The notes: generated from the sequence alone by a model not told the origin. A DNA stretch of 64,000 nucleotides from Bacteroidetes bacterium SW_9_63_38 (GCA_003022435.1 PXUA01000002.1:1-64000), one strand, 5' to 3'; counted from the stretch's first letter, positions 29,039 through 38,336 are shown. Made by a program: numbers and translations.

Positions 29039-29344
29039 ATGCCCGACGATTCCCAGACAAAATCCATCCGCGTCCACATCCTGGGCCGCGAGTACGCCCT
29101 GCGCGTGCAGGAAGACGACGAGGCCTTCACCCGTGAAATGGCGTCGTTCGTCAACGCCCGCATGGAGCAGTTCCGCGATGCCCATCCCGAGCAGGCCGAG
29201 CTGACCACTGCCGTCATCACGGCCCTCGCCCTCGCCGAAGAGCTCCAGACGGCGAAGGAAAGCCAGGCTGACGGCACCGACGCGCTCAACGAGGAGCTCG
29301 ACCGGCTTGCCAAGCAACTGGGACGAGCCGTCAACGACGAATGA
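29039..29344 (+). CDS. zapA: Cell division protein ZapA
   Basis: 101 aa. SIRVHILGREYALRV followed by a long helix with MASFVNARMEQFRDAHPEQAELTTAVITALALAEELQTAK is the ZapA pattern: a small beta domain and a tetramerising coiled coil that bundles FtsZ filaments at midcell. ATG 29039. The 142 bp before the next gene holds no recognisable RNA. Confidence 0.85.
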   Translation: MPDDSQTKSIRVHILGREYALRVQEDDEAFTREMASFVNARMEQFRDAHPEQAELTTAVITALALAEELQTAKESQADGTDALNEELDRLAKQLGRAVNDE

Positions 29345-29486
29345 CCCCTGAGGCGATGTGAGCACTTGGAACGTCAGCGAATTTTGGGGGCGTTGCACCT
29401 GAATCGACGCAACGTTCTCTGGCGTCGACCGTGGCATTTCTTCCGTTTGATGTCCGGTCCTAGGTGTAGTACGCCTCCCGTCTTTC

Positions 29487-31499
29487 ATGATCAATCTTGA
29501 CAACGTTTCGGTTCAATTTGGGGACGAGACGCTCTTTGAGAACCTGTCGTGGTCGATTACGCCCGACGGCCACCGGATCGGCCTCGTGGGCCCGAACGGG
29601 GCCGGCAAGACCACCCTTCTCAAAATTATCGCGGGCCGGATGACGCCGGACAGCGGCACGGTCACACAGACGGGCGCGTCCGTGGGCTATCTGGAGCAGG
29701 ACGTGCAGGAGCTTCCGGAGGACCGCACGGTGCGGGACGAAGCCCTCCGTGCCTTCGACGACGTCCTCGCGCTCGAAGACAAGGAAAAAGAGATCACCGA
29801 GCGCCTGGACGCCCTCGACCATGAGAGCGACGAGCACGACAAGCTGCTCGACAAGCTCCACCGGGTACAGGAAGAATTGAACAAGCACGAGTCGCACCGC
29901 ATCCGGCCGCGGACGGAGGCGACGCTCACCGGTCTCGGCTTTGCCCCCGACGCACTCGCCCGTCCGCTCCACACCTTCTCCGGCGGCTGGCGCGTGCGCG
30001 CGGCCCTGGCCCGTCTCCTCCTCCAGGAGCCCGACATCCTGCTCCTCGACGAGCCGACCAACCACCTTGACATCGAGAGCATCGACTGGCTGGAGGACTA
30101 CCTGAGCGACTATCCCGGCACCGTCATCCTGGTGAGCCACGACCGCTACGTGCTGGATCGCATGGTCACATCCACCGCCGAGATCACGCGGGGGCGCCTG
30201 CTGCACTACGACGGCAACTATTCGCACTACCTCCAGGCCCGCGAGGAGCGGTACAAGCGCTGGCAGCGCGAGTACGAGAACCAGCAGAAGCGGATCAAGG
30301 AGGTCGAGGAATTCATCTCCAAGTTTCGCTACAACGCGTCCCGCGCCAGCCAGGTGCAGAGCCGGATCAAGAAGCTGGAGAAGATGGAGCGGATCCCGCC
30401 GCCCCCGGACAACGAGTCGGAGATCCAGTTCGAGTTTTCCGATCCGCCCCGCTCCGGCGCCGTCGTCCTGGAGCTGTCCCGCTTCAGCAAAACCTACGAG
30501 ACCGCGACCGGTGCCGAGCACGTGTTCACCGACGCCGGGCCGCTCACCATTGAGCGCGGCGACAAGATCGCGATGGTCGGTCCCAACGGGGCTGGCAAAT
30601 CGACGCTGGCCCGTATTATCCGGGGCGTCGAGTCGTTTCAGGGCGAACAGGAGTTGGGCCACAAGGTGAACATGTCGTTCTACGCCCAGCATCAGTCCGA
30701 CATGCTAGACGCCGACCAGACGGTGTTCGACGCCGTTCGGGAGGTCGCCCCGGATCGGTCCAAAACCGAGCTACGAAATCTCTTGGGCACCTTTCTCTTT
30801 ACCGACGACGACGCGTTCAAATCCATTGGCGTGCTCTCCGGCGGCGAGAAAAGCCGCGTGGCCTTGGCCCGCACGCTCCTCTCGACGGCTAATTTTCTGA
30901 TTCTCGACGAGCCGACCAACCACCTCGACATTCAGTCGAAGGAGGTGCTCATCGAGGCGCTGCGGCAGTACGAGGGCACGTTCGTCCTGGTGAGCCACGA
31001 CCGGCACGTGCTCGACGCCGTCGCCGAAAAGATGTGGCGCGTGGGGGGCGGCACCGTGCGCACCTTCCTCGGCAACTACTCCGACTTCCGCTGGCAGGTG
31101 GAGGAGGGCTCCGCCCGGCCGCTCGAAGGCACGACCGCAGCTGCTTCTTCAACGCCCGAAACGCCTCCCTCCGAAAACGGGCACGACGCCTCCGCCTCTC
31201 CCTCCGACGAGTCCAACTCGTCCCCCACGTCCGATGCCCTCGAAGACGGCCGCTTTGCCGACCTCAACTCCTACCAGCTCAAGCAGGAGCTGGAAGAGAC
31301 CGAAGCCGCAATCATGGAAAAGGAGGAGCGCCAAGAAGAATTGAAGGCTGCCATGGCCAACCCCGACGCGTACGAGGGGGACGGGGTGGAGGCCCGCGAG
31401 CTGTCCGACGAGTATAATGCGCTCAAGAAGGAGCTGTCGTCGCTCTACGAAACGTGGGAAGTGCTCACTGAACACGTCATGGCCCTCAAAGGCGACTGA
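29487..31499 (+). CDS. ABC-F family ATPase (ribosome-associated type)
   Basis: 670 aa with two ABC domains and no membrane segments. Domain 1 has GPNGAGKTT (about 34), FSGGWRVRAALARLLLQEPDILLLDEPTNHLD; domain 2 has GPNGAGKST (about 370), LSGGEKSRVALARTLL and LDEPTNHLD. An interdomain linker (YKRWQREYENQQKRIKEVEEFI) and a C-terminal coiled coil (about 585-665), preceded by a Ser/Pro-rich spacer, are present. This layout is that of Uup/YdiF-like ABC-F proteins, which act on the ribosome rather than in transport. Antibiotic protection cannot be judged from sequence. Confidence 0.92.
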   Translation: MINLDNVSVQFGDETLFENLSWSITPDGHRIGLVGPNGAGKTTLLKIIAGRMTPDSGTVTQTGASVGYLEQDVQELPEDRTVRDEALRAFDDVLALEDKEKEITERLDALDHESDEHDKLLDKLHRVQEELNKHESHRIRPRTEATLTGLGFAPDALARPLHTFSGGWRVRAALARLLLQEPDILLLDEPTNHLDIESIDWLEDYLSDYPGTVILVSHDRYVLDRMVTSTAEITRGRLLHYDGNYSHYLQAREERYKRWQREYENQQKRIKEVEEFISKFRYNASRASQVQSRIKKLEKMERIPPPPDNESEIQFEFSDPPRSGAVVLELSRFSKTYETATGAEHVFTDAGPLTIERGDKIAMVGPNGAGKSTLARIIRGVESFQGEQELGHKVNMSFYAQHQSDMLDADQTVFDAVREVAPDRSKTELRNLLGTFLFTDDDAFKSIGVLSGGEKSRVALARTLLSTANFLILDEPTNHLDIQSKEVLIEALRQYEGTFVLVSHDRHVLDAVAEKMWRVGGGTVRTFLGNYSDFRWQVEEGSARPLEGTTAAASSTPETPPSENGHDASASPSDESNSSPTSDALEDGRFADLNSYQLKQELEETEAAIMEKEERQEELKAAMANPDAYEGDGVEARELSDEYNALKKELSSLYETWEVLTEHVMALKGD

Positions 31500-31573
31500 A
31501 GAGGCAGCTCGGAACGCGTTGTGCCCGCTGTTGAGGGTATACGCATCCACTTCTAGTCATCGGGACCGGCTCC

Positions 31574-31885
31574 TACCGATCCGTGAGAAAGTAAGTACAC
31601 TATTCCCCGCCCTAGTGCAGCTTCAAACGATCTTTTGGGGAAAGCAGTTTGCTATTGCTCCACGCTCCAGCTTGAGGTATGGACGGACGAGGTCCGTCCA
31701 AAGCTCGATTGCACAACGGACCAGTTGAAGCTGCACTAGCTTGGGAATCCTAGATTTCTGGAGATTCTGAATCCTGGGAATCCTAGATTCCCGGGACCGT
31801 GTACAGCCTCAAGCAGAGGCGGGGTTGACCGATCTAGGAAATCTGAGATTTCCAGGATCGGTGGAAACTCATTCACGTATCGGTA
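31574..31885 (+). repeat. 312-bp TACCGATCCGTGAG inverted-end element containing a MITE
   Basis: Left end TACCGATCCGTGAGAAAG, right end TTCACGTATCGGTA. The outer element is the inverse counterpart of the one at 24032-24313, and its left end matches 95-136. The MITE at 31616-31735 interrupts it with a perfect CTAG duplication. The interval 31886-32217 that follows holds no gene I can support. Confidence 0.8.
31616..31735 (-). mobile_element. 120-bp MITE, copy 3, with CTAG target duplication
   Basis: Perfect 11-bp terminal inverted repeat (TGCAGCTTCAA/TTGAAGCTGCA), flanked by CTAG at 31612-31615 and 31736-31739. It has the same length (120 bp) and is nearly identical to 2676-2795 in reverse orientation. 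Confidence 0.9.
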
Positions 31886-32217
31886 TTGTCGTTCCAACCG
31901 CTTTGGGATATCCGGACGTGATCCAGGAACTCTGGAGTCCCGACGTCGTCGATCCAGCTGAATGCGGAGACCCCCCAACGCGTCCCCCGTCATTCAGTCC
32001 CCGTGATTTGGGGTTGCCTCATTTTTTCTCCTGTCCGCCATCATCCGCAACGCTGGAAGCGGTTTCCACACCATTACGACTCTGGCCCTTCCGGACGCGC
32101 CCTTTTTCTGTAACATGTGCGTAATGGTACGCAGGATATTCGGCACCCGCTCTTCTATCTTTTTCTTCCTCCTGTTGCTCTGTTCGTTGTTTTTCTCCAA
32201 ACCGATCCGATACTCTC

Positions 32218-32631
32218 ATGTCCGATCGTTCTCCACACTCATTTCGACAAATTGCCGATGTTCTTGGTGAAAGTCTCAAGACAGCGTTCGACGAGGTCTG
32301 TCCGGAACGGTACGGAACAATCCTGAACATCAGGCGCATCGACGAGCCGCTGAATTCTTCTGCAGTATCGTTCGAAGTTGTGGGAGCTGGGCAGGTCTCT
32401 CTTCAAATCGATGTCACCATGTCGCACGTCGGGGGCAACGTCTACGACATCATTACCCAGGTCGAAGATGGTCCCGAACGGTGCTTCACGTACAGCGAGC
32501 CAGGCGCCTCCGGCTCCTCGCTCTCCATTGCCCCGTATCTCGGCAGAAAAATTGCCCGTCACCTCCTTGATGAGGTTGAGCAGCAACTCGGAAGGGCCCT
32601 GCTTCGGAATCAGAGGGTCTTGGACGCCTGA
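32218..32631 (+). CDS. Hypothetical protein
   Basis: 137 aa, no family recognised. Predicted alpha+beta, with an N-terminal helix (FRQIADVLGESLKTAFDEV), several beta strands (LQIDVTMSHVGGNVYDIITQV) and a C-terminal helix (LGRKIARHLLDEVEQQL). Mildly acidic, no signal peptide, no membrane segment. ATG 32218. It is convergent with the ribonucleotide reductase gene; a long hairpin lies between them. Confidence 0.55.
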   Translation: MSDRSPHSFRQIADVLGESLKTAFDEVCPERYGTILNIRRIDEPLNSSAVSFEVVGAGQVSLQIDVTMSHVGGNVYDIITQVEDGPERCFTYSEPGASGSSLSIAPYLGRKIARHLLDEVEQQLGRALLRNQRVLDA

Positions 32632-32804
32632 TCCGACGACGGGCACGTCTTTGTCAAGGATAGCCTTCTCAATCGTTCTCCGGCCGCCTTTCCGATGCAG
32701 GTCCGCGTCTTTCCTTCGGAGTCCCTGACCTGACGCGGTAGGGCATTGAATTTCTGCTCGGCCCATTTGAGCGTACCGTGGTGCGGATACATGGCCAATA
32801 CAGA

Positions 32805-32841
32805 ATCCGTAGCGTCGTTGGACGCCAACGACGCTACGGAT
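32805..32841. repeat. 17-bp perfect inverted repeat between convergent genes
   Basis: ATCCGTAGCGTCGTTGG and its exact reverse complement are separated by 3 nt (ACG). No T-run follows on either strand, so if it terminates transcription it does so without a U-tract. It lies 36 bp from the end of nrdJ. Confidence 0.75.
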
Positions 32842-32876
32842 GTGCATGGCCCAGCATGAAGCGCCCGAATGCGGCG

Positions 32877-35800
32877 TTAGCTGCAGCGGGAGTGGCCGCA
32901 GTCCGCGCACATCATGCAGCCCTCGACGTGGCGCACGTTGGAGGAACCGCACTTGTCGCAGGTCACCTCGTGGTCGTCGGCGTGCGCCGCCAGGGCCTTT
33001 GCCATGGCCTGGCCAAAGGACGCGATGGAGCCCTCTGCCTTCTCCAGTTGCTCAACGAGGAAGTCCACCTTCGAGCCGTGCCGGAGCGCCGTAGACACGA
33101 GCCGCGTTTCGGCCCGGGCTTCGTCCGATGGCATGTGGCTGGTGATGTCCTCGATCACGACATCGCCCTCAGGCGTGAGCAGCGAGTAGTGGCGGCTCTT
33201 GTTCTTGCTGATAACGCCCTCGTTGATCCGCTCAGCAGGATCGCCGAAGAGGGGCGCCTCGCCGTCGGCGTTGAAGGCAAAGACCTCGTACGGGTTGTCG
33301 TCGAGGAAGCCAACGAGCACCGTCCAGTGGTCACCACGGTAGCGCACGCGGTGCACGGCGCAGGACAGCTCGTCCGGACGATCCGGCGCCTCAGTGCGCG
33401 GCAGCCCGTCGTCCTCGTCCTCATCATCGCCGGACAGCACCGCGCTCATCGTTCCGGCGCGGTACGTGGTGACGCCCTTGATGGAGCCCGTCTCCCAGGC
33501 CTTCCGGTAGAGGTCCTTGAAGTCCTCGAAGGGGTAGTCCTGCGGGATGTTGACCGTGTTGTGAGACACGATGTTGCCAACTCGATAGCTGTGGGTGTCG
33601 GCAACCTCCACGTCGTACACGGCCTTTCGGCCGATATCGCGAACCTCAGTGACGTTTGCCCATCCGAGCGTGTCGTCATAGCCCACACCGAGAGCGTCGA
33701 GCGCAGACTTCTGTACAGCGCTCGATGTCTTCAGACTCCGTCGCAGATTTCGACGACCAATGTAGTCGGGATGGTCGGTCGCGGGAAGCTCCATGTGTCG
33801 CTCCGGATGCTGCACACGGCGCTTCTCGGTTCCAAACGCCCGCGCATCGCATTCACGCTTGTGCGTCTCTACGGGACACAGAAGATCGTTCTGAAGGTAG
33901 GCCCGAACGCTGAACACGGTCTCGTTTTCTGCATCCGTCTTCGAGACGTCTTTTTCCCGAAGATGAACGCGCACGCCGAGTTCAGCAAGAAGGTGGGCCG
34001 CAGCGTCACGCAGGGACTGCGAGTACCCCTCGTAGACCGTCGTCAGGCGCTCCGACTGCGTCGTGTCGACATATCCGTCCAGCGTCAGTCCTTCCAAGAA
34101 GGCTTTCTTGACATCGGTCGGAGAACGGAAAAGGGCCTCCGGCGGCGCCTTTTCCGAAGCCCCCTCTCCGTATTGCTCCCGGAAGTACTGAGCGAGCGGA
34201 CGCGAATGCACTTCGTGCGTTCGAACTCCCGCTCGACGATCCGTCTGGGTCTTGCAGTCTCCAAACCATTCGTCGAGCAATCCAGAGGCAGTGCGCCGAA
34301 CGTCCTCGTCCTTCTCATGAAGTCGAATGGAGTTCTTATTAGCCGACCCGTCGGCAAACCACATTCCCAGAAACCGGGCGAATGCCTCGGTCAGATGCGA
34401 GGGAAAAGCTCGCGAGATCGCGTTCGTGAAGTCCGGCTGCGGCAGGGGTTGAAGCTGGAGATCCGTATCGACGGGGGCGTGGTTGATCGCAATGTGCTCC
34501 CCGTTCTCCAATTCGGAGGCCTGCTTCCACCCCGACGGCGTCAGCAACTTGTGGGTATGGCTGCACTGAATGGTCTCTCCAGTGCTCGTCGCAACTTCGA
34601 CACAGGGCTTTTCCCCGCCGTAATACGCCTTTGTGACGGGCTTCATGTTTCCCTGTCCATCGGAGGCCTTCGCCTCGATGGCCGGGTCGGAGAAGGTATC
34701 CGGGGCCTGTTCTCCGTCGTAAAACTCCTCGACCCGCACCGGACCGCGAGAGGTTTGAATGCGCGTCCCCTCTACCACACATTTGCTCATCGAAGAGTCG
34801 ATGAACGGCGCCAGGGCCTCCATCTGCCGCAGGTGATCGTCCACGTCGAGGTCACGGGTCGTCACCGCCCAGTCGGCATCCGCGTTCCACTCGGCCCGCT
34901 CCTTCATGTGGCGGACGGCGTAGTCCTCGACCTGCTCGTCCTTACAGATGCCACGGGTCGGGTGAATCTGCCACTGGGTATAGCCCTCATCCGCGCACCG
35001 CAGCACCACCTCGTCGCCCTGCTCCTCGGCCGTCCAGCTGGTGCCGTCGGCGTTGGCGGTATCCCCGGCGGAGTAGGCCCGTGGCGACATCTCCGGCGCC
35101 GTCACCTCGTCGGGCAGGGCCGGCTGCTCGGACGTGCGGATGTAGCTGTGCATGAACACCGGCTCGATGCCGCTCGACGGCGCATTGGCGAGCGTCGAGG
35201 TGTTGCCGGTCGGCTGGATGGACAGCAGGTGCGAGTTACGGAGCCCGAGGTCCCCGATCATTTCCTTGGTCTCGTCGGAAAGCCGCTGCACGAACGGGTT
35301 CGACAGGTACTCGTCCTTATCGAAGAGCGGGAACGGCTCTTTCTCCTCTGCGAGCCGGGCGCTGGCCTGGTAGGCCTTGTTGGCGAGGTGCTGCTGAAAC
35401 TTGCGCATCACCTGCACACCCTCCTCCGAGCCGTAGCGCTTCTGCATCATCATCAGCGCCGAGCCGTCGCCGAAGTGGCCGAGCCCGATGCGACGCTTCT
35501 GCTGCAGGTTCCAGCGCTGCTCCTCCAGCGGGACGTAGCTCAGGTCGTTGACGTTGTCGAGGAAGCGGACCGCCGACGGAATGAGCTCGTCCAGCAGGTC
35601 GTAGTTGATCTCCTTCTTGTCGGCGTCGACGAACTGCGTGAGGTTGAAGTTGCCCAGGAGGCAGACGCCGCCGACCGGGAGGACCTGTTCGCCGCAGCCT
35701 CGCTGCACGTAGCCCGATGTAATCCAGGTGTCACTTTTCTCACAGTAGAGGTCGTACACGTCTGCGGTGCCCGCCTCTTCAATCGACTCAATCTTCGCCC

Positions 35801-37943
35801 ACCAGTAGTTGCCGCGCTCCGACCGGAGGGAGGAAGTAGTCTCCGGGCTGCTGAGAAGGAAATCCGTCTGTGCTTGCAACAGGCGTTCTCCCTTCTCCGG
35901 ATGAATCTCTTCGAGGCGGCTGTGCCGGGCAAAATTGCGCAGCGATTCCCCGCTTACCTGCGCTGTGTACTTCGTGTGGTTCCCCTCCACGCGGCGGCCG
36001 TTGATCGTCGACTTCGGTGGACTGCTTTCTGTGATTGTAGCGTGCGCGCCGAATGAGAGCATCATCTGACGGAAATTCCGCGCAAGCTCCTCCGACGTGG
36101 TCGTGAACCGAAGCTGGGGATGATTGCTCTTCAGGTTCATGTTGCCGTCGGAGGCAATCAATCCGTCGAGCACGCCCAGCATTTCGGACCGCGTCATCGA
36201 CGCAACATCCACTGTCTTCGACGGAGCCTTCGCCTGGTCCAGCGCCAGATCGTCGACGAGATCTTCGGCCTCGGTCACCCAGATCTTTACGGCTTGGCCT
36301 TCCGAAGCTGTGTCGAGGCGGGGAGCGGCGTCGAAGAGGCTCCGGACGTTTTCGTTGTAGGCCGTGTCGGACGCGGAACTGCTAATTGCCAACGCGTCCC
36401 TGTTATGGGAGTCGAGCGCTTCCTCCGTGTAGCATCCATCCCCTACCAGCACGCCCTTCCTCAAGCCGCGCTCGTACGCGGACTCGTCGAGATCCAGCGG
36501 CCGGTGGTTTCCGCGTACGCGGATCGCGGCGCCCTCTCCAATCTCGTCGAGACGCTTGTCCGTGACCGCCTTGTCGCCGGGCTCCTTCACGTGGTAGCGA
36601 TGCGCCGCCGTCACCAGTTGCTCGCCTCCGTCACTGAAGGAGACACGATACACCGGGTAGTCGCGGTGGACCTCAATCTCATCGACCGGCTCGTGACCAA
36701 TCGTCGTGAGAATCTCGTCCCCAACGGAGACGTTTTCGACGCGCTCATATCCATCGGGGGTATTCACGAGCGTGCCCTCTGCGACGCACGGATTGGTCGC
36801 ATTGATGTGCTCGGTGTAGTTGAGGTTGTTCTCCCGGTTGATGGTGTCGATGAAAATGACGCCGGGCTCGTTGCGGTTGTAAGTGGAATCCATGACGAGA
36901 TCCCAGATCTCCCGGGCGTCGTAGATGGCCTTTTCTCCCGAACGCTTTCGGGACGGGTCGCGCCACGTCTTGACGGTGCCGCCCTTCTCCTGGTACGCCT
37001 TGATGTCGCCGTCCCAGTGCTCGCGGTAGAACTCCGGCTCGCCCTCAAAGTCCGGGAAGCGGAGGGCCCACTCGTCGTCGTTGGCCACCGCCTCCATAAA
37101 CTCATCGGAGACGAGGATAGACATGTTGAACTTGTGCAGGCGCCCCGGCTCCTGCTTGGCCTTGATGAACTCAATGATGTCCGGGTGCCACACGCCCATC
37201 GTCACCATCTGGGCGCCCTTGCGGATCTTGTCCTTCACGTCGTCGCGGTCGGACTGGAGGCCGGAGCCGGCGACGATGGTCGCGGCTTGCTCGTTCCAGA
37301 CGTCCAGCATCTGCACGGCGCCCGGCGTCATGGAGCCGACTCCGCCGATGCGGGAGCCGCGCGGTCGCATGACGTGCGCGCAGAACCCGTAGCCGCCCTC
37401 GCTCGCCAGAATCTTGGCCTGGCGCGTAAGCTCGGCCTGGATCTCGTCCATCGAGTCCTGGTCGTAACCTTGAAACCCCGATACGAAACAGTTTATCAAA
37501 GTTGCTTTGCCGAGCGACGTGCCGGCGTTGGCGAAGATGCGCCCGCCCGGCGTAAAGGGAAATGGGCCGGTTGAGAGTCCCTGCCCGCTCAGCAGTTGGT
37601 AAAATTTCTTCGTCCAGTGCCCCTCGTCCGCCTCGACCGACGCGAGGTGGCGGGCATTCCGGTACCAACTGTCCGGCACGTGGGTGTCGGTGCCGTACTG
37701 ATAATTCTGTTCGTAGACCTCCTCCGAGATCGCCGTTTCGAAGATGTCGGCGTTCGTGCGATCATCGTCGATCTGATCGCTCTGGTCAATGTGGTACTGC
37801 CCATCCGGCACGTCGGCTGCCGGCGCCATGGCGAGCGCTCCGTCGCCGCGCCCGTTGGGCGAGGGCGGAGCGGCCTCGGAGGCAGACTCGGATGTATCGT
37901 TCGCCGGAGAGGAAGGGGACTTGGACATATTGGCTGTGTTCAT
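32877..37943 (-). CDS. nrdJ: Adenosylcobalamin-dependent ribonucleotide reductase (class II) with two inteins
   Basis: Reduces ribonucleotides to deoxyribonucleotides using coenzyme B12. The precursor is 1688 aa; removing inteins of 364 and 408 aa leaves about 916, normal for NrdJ. Extein motifs are FTPGGRIFANAGT, INCFVSGFQG, EGGYGFCAHVMRPRG, NATNPCGEQ (catalytic loop, split by intein 1), PTGNTSTLANAPSSGIEPVF, DSSMSKTVN (split by intein 2), KGVTTYRAGT and a C-terminal cysteine cluster, CDKCGSSNV..CMMCADCG. ATG 37943 is preferred; the frame extends to GTG 37967, adding only FFFLGYK-like leader. The N-terminal 50 residues are Ser/Asp-rich. The gene is essential in many relatives, so splicing of both inteins matters. 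The upstream stretch 37944-38336 holds nothing recognisable. Confidence 0.95.
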   Translation of the reverse strand: MNTANMSKSPSSPANDTSESASEAAPPSPNGRGDGALAMAPAADVPDGQYHIDQSDQIDDDRTNADIFETAISEEVYEQNYQYGTDTHVPDSWYRNARHLASVEADEGHWTKKFYQLLSGQGLSTGPFPFTPGGRIFANAGTSLGKATLINCFVSGFQGYDQDSMDEIQAELTRQAKILASEGGYGFCAHVMRPRGSRIGGVGSMTPGAVQMLDVWNEQAATIVAGSGLQSDRDDVKDKIRKGAQMVTMGVWHPDIIEFIKAKQEPGRLHKFNMSILVSDEFMEAVANDDEWALRFPDFEGEPEFYREHWDGDIKAYQEKGGTVKTWRDPSRKRSGEKAIYDAREIWDLVMDSTYNRNEPGVIFIDTINRENNLNYTEHINATNPCVAEGTLVNTPDGYERVENVSVGDEILTTIGHEPVDEIEVHRDYPVYRVSFSDGGEQLVTAAHRYHVKEPGDKAVTDKRLDEIGEGAAIRVRGNHRPLDLDESAYERGLRKGVLVGDGCYTEEALDSHNRDALAISSSASDTAYNENVRSLFDAAPRLDTASEGQAVKIWVTEAEDLVDDLALDQAKAPSKTVDVASMTRSEMLGVLDGLIASDGNMNLKSNHPQLRFTTTSEELARNFRQMMLSFGAHATITESSPPKSTINGRRVEGNHTKYTAQVSGESLRNFARHSRLEEIHPEKGERLLQAQTDFLLSSPETTSSLRSERGNYWWAKIESIEEAGTADVYDLYCEKSDTWITSGYVQRGCGEQVLPVGGVCLLGNFNLTQFVDADKKEINYDLLDELIPSAVRFLDNVNDLSYVPLEEQRWNLQQKRRIGLGHFGDGSALMMMQKRYGSEEGVQVMRKFQQHLANKAYQASARLAEEKEPFPLFDKDEYLSNPFVQRLSDETKEMIGDLGLRNSHLLSIQPTGNTSTLANAPSSGIEPVFMHSYIRTSEQPALPDEVTAPEMSPRAYSAGDTANADGTSWTAEEQGDEVVLRCADEGYTQWQIHPTRGICKDEQVEDYAVRHMKERAEWNADADWAVTTRDLDVDDHLRQMEALAPFIDSSMSKCVVEGTRIQTSRGPVRVEEFYDGEQAPDTFSDPAIEAKASDGQGNMKPVTKAYYGGEKPCVEVATSTGETIQCSHTHKLLTPSGWKQASELENGEHIAINHAPVDTDLQLQPLPQPDFTNAISRAFPSHLTEAFARFLGMWFADGSANKNSIRLHEKDEDVRRTASGLLDEWFGDCKTQTDRRAGVRTHEVHSRPLAQYFREQYGEGASEKAPPEALFRSPTDVKKAFLEGLTLDGYVDTTQSERLTTVYEGYSQSLRDAAAHLLAELGVRVHLREKDVSKTDAENETVFSVRAYLQNDLLCPVETHKRECDARAFGTEKRRVQHPERHMELPATDHPDYIGRRNLRRSLKTSSAVQKSALDALGVGYDDTLGWANVTEVRDIGRKAVYDVEVADTHSYRVGNIVSHNTVNIPQDYPFEDFKDLYRKAWETGSIKGVTTYRAGTMSAVLSGDDEDEDDGLPRTEAPDRPDELSCAVHRVRYRGDHWTVLVGFLDDNPYEVFAFNADGEAPLFGDPAERINEGVISKNKSRHYSLLTPEGDVVIEDITSHMPSDEARAETRLVSTALRHGSKVDFLVEQLEKAEGSIASFGQAMAKALAAHADDHEVTCDKCGSSNVRHVEGCMMCADCGHSRCS
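33558..34781 (-). other. Intein 2 of NrdJ, canonical, with LAGLIDADG endonuclease
   Basis: A 408-aa insertion between DSSMSK and TVNIPQ. It begins CVVEGTRIQTSRGPVRVEEF, has block B CSHTHKLLTPSGW, endonuclease motifs FLGMWFADGSAN and FLEGLTLDGYVD, and ends THSYRVGNIVSHN before Thr+1. All splicing residues (Cys1, block-B His, His-Asn, Thr+1) are present, so it should splice. Confidence 0.93.
35697..36788 (-). other. Intein 1 of NrdJ, with LAGLIDADG endonuclease and a non-canonical Arg-Gly end
   Basis: A 364-aa insertion between NATNP and CGEQ. Splicing block A begins with Cys1 (CVAEGTLVNTPDGYERV). Block B has the HRYH region (LVTAAHRYHVKEPG). Two dodecapeptide endonuclease motifs are visible (RKGVLVGDGCY and LLDGLIASDGNM-like). 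The C-terminal block reads DTWITSGYVQRG before Cys+1. Canonical inteins end His-Asn, and Asn cyclisation releases the intein; here these positions are Arg-Gly. Its C-terminal quarter also contains an in-frame copy of a short dispersed repeat (35814-35851). Confidence 0.85.
35814..35851 (+). repeat. Short ACTACTTCCTC-core repeat inside intein 1
   Basis: 38 bp matching 44745-44782 at 34 of 38 positions, including 24 identical bases (35828-35851 and 44759-44782). On the coding strand it reads LLSSPETTSSLRSERGN in frame. It is the only copy I find in an open frame, and it appears tolerated within the intein. Confidence 0.7.
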
Positions 37944-38336
37944 TTTGTAGCCGAGAAAGAAAAACACCGTCGAACCCTCTGTGCCTCACGAAGACGAGGC
38001 GTGGGAGAGACGAGAACACCTGCGCCGGCCTCTCATGCAGCGCCGCCACGCCTGCTGGATCGTCGGACGCCTCGCAACGACCCGCCCCGTACGTCGAGGC
38101 CCTGTTCGAACGCGAGGGAGATGTAGACGAGGTCCCGAGACGGCCGAGCGCTCCCCACCCCCTGCAAGCGGCGTGTGGCCAGAACCGACGTTCCGCTCAA
38201 ATAGATACAGCGCGCCGCCAGGAGTATCAACAATTTCTATCCACATTCCGTCAACAGGCGGTCCGGGCTCTTCCCGCGTTTTACCCGATTCCGCCCTATT
38301 TTTCCCGTTGACAATAACGGAGACAAACGAGGCATC

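Noticed and set aside
29345-29486. 6S RNA downstream of zapA, as in Proteobacteria
   Set aside because: The interval is only 142 bp and does not fold by eye into a long rod with a central bubble.
32632-32876. Transposase remnant on the - strand (a RRKDADLHRKGGRRTIEKAI-like reading)
   Set aside because: The resemblance is too weak and no second motif or insertion ends are present.
32778-36056. Very long open frame on the + strand opposite nrdJ
   Set aside because: It is an antisense shadow of a GC-rich gene; the translation is Arg/Val/His-rich without any domain, and it spans intein and extein alike.
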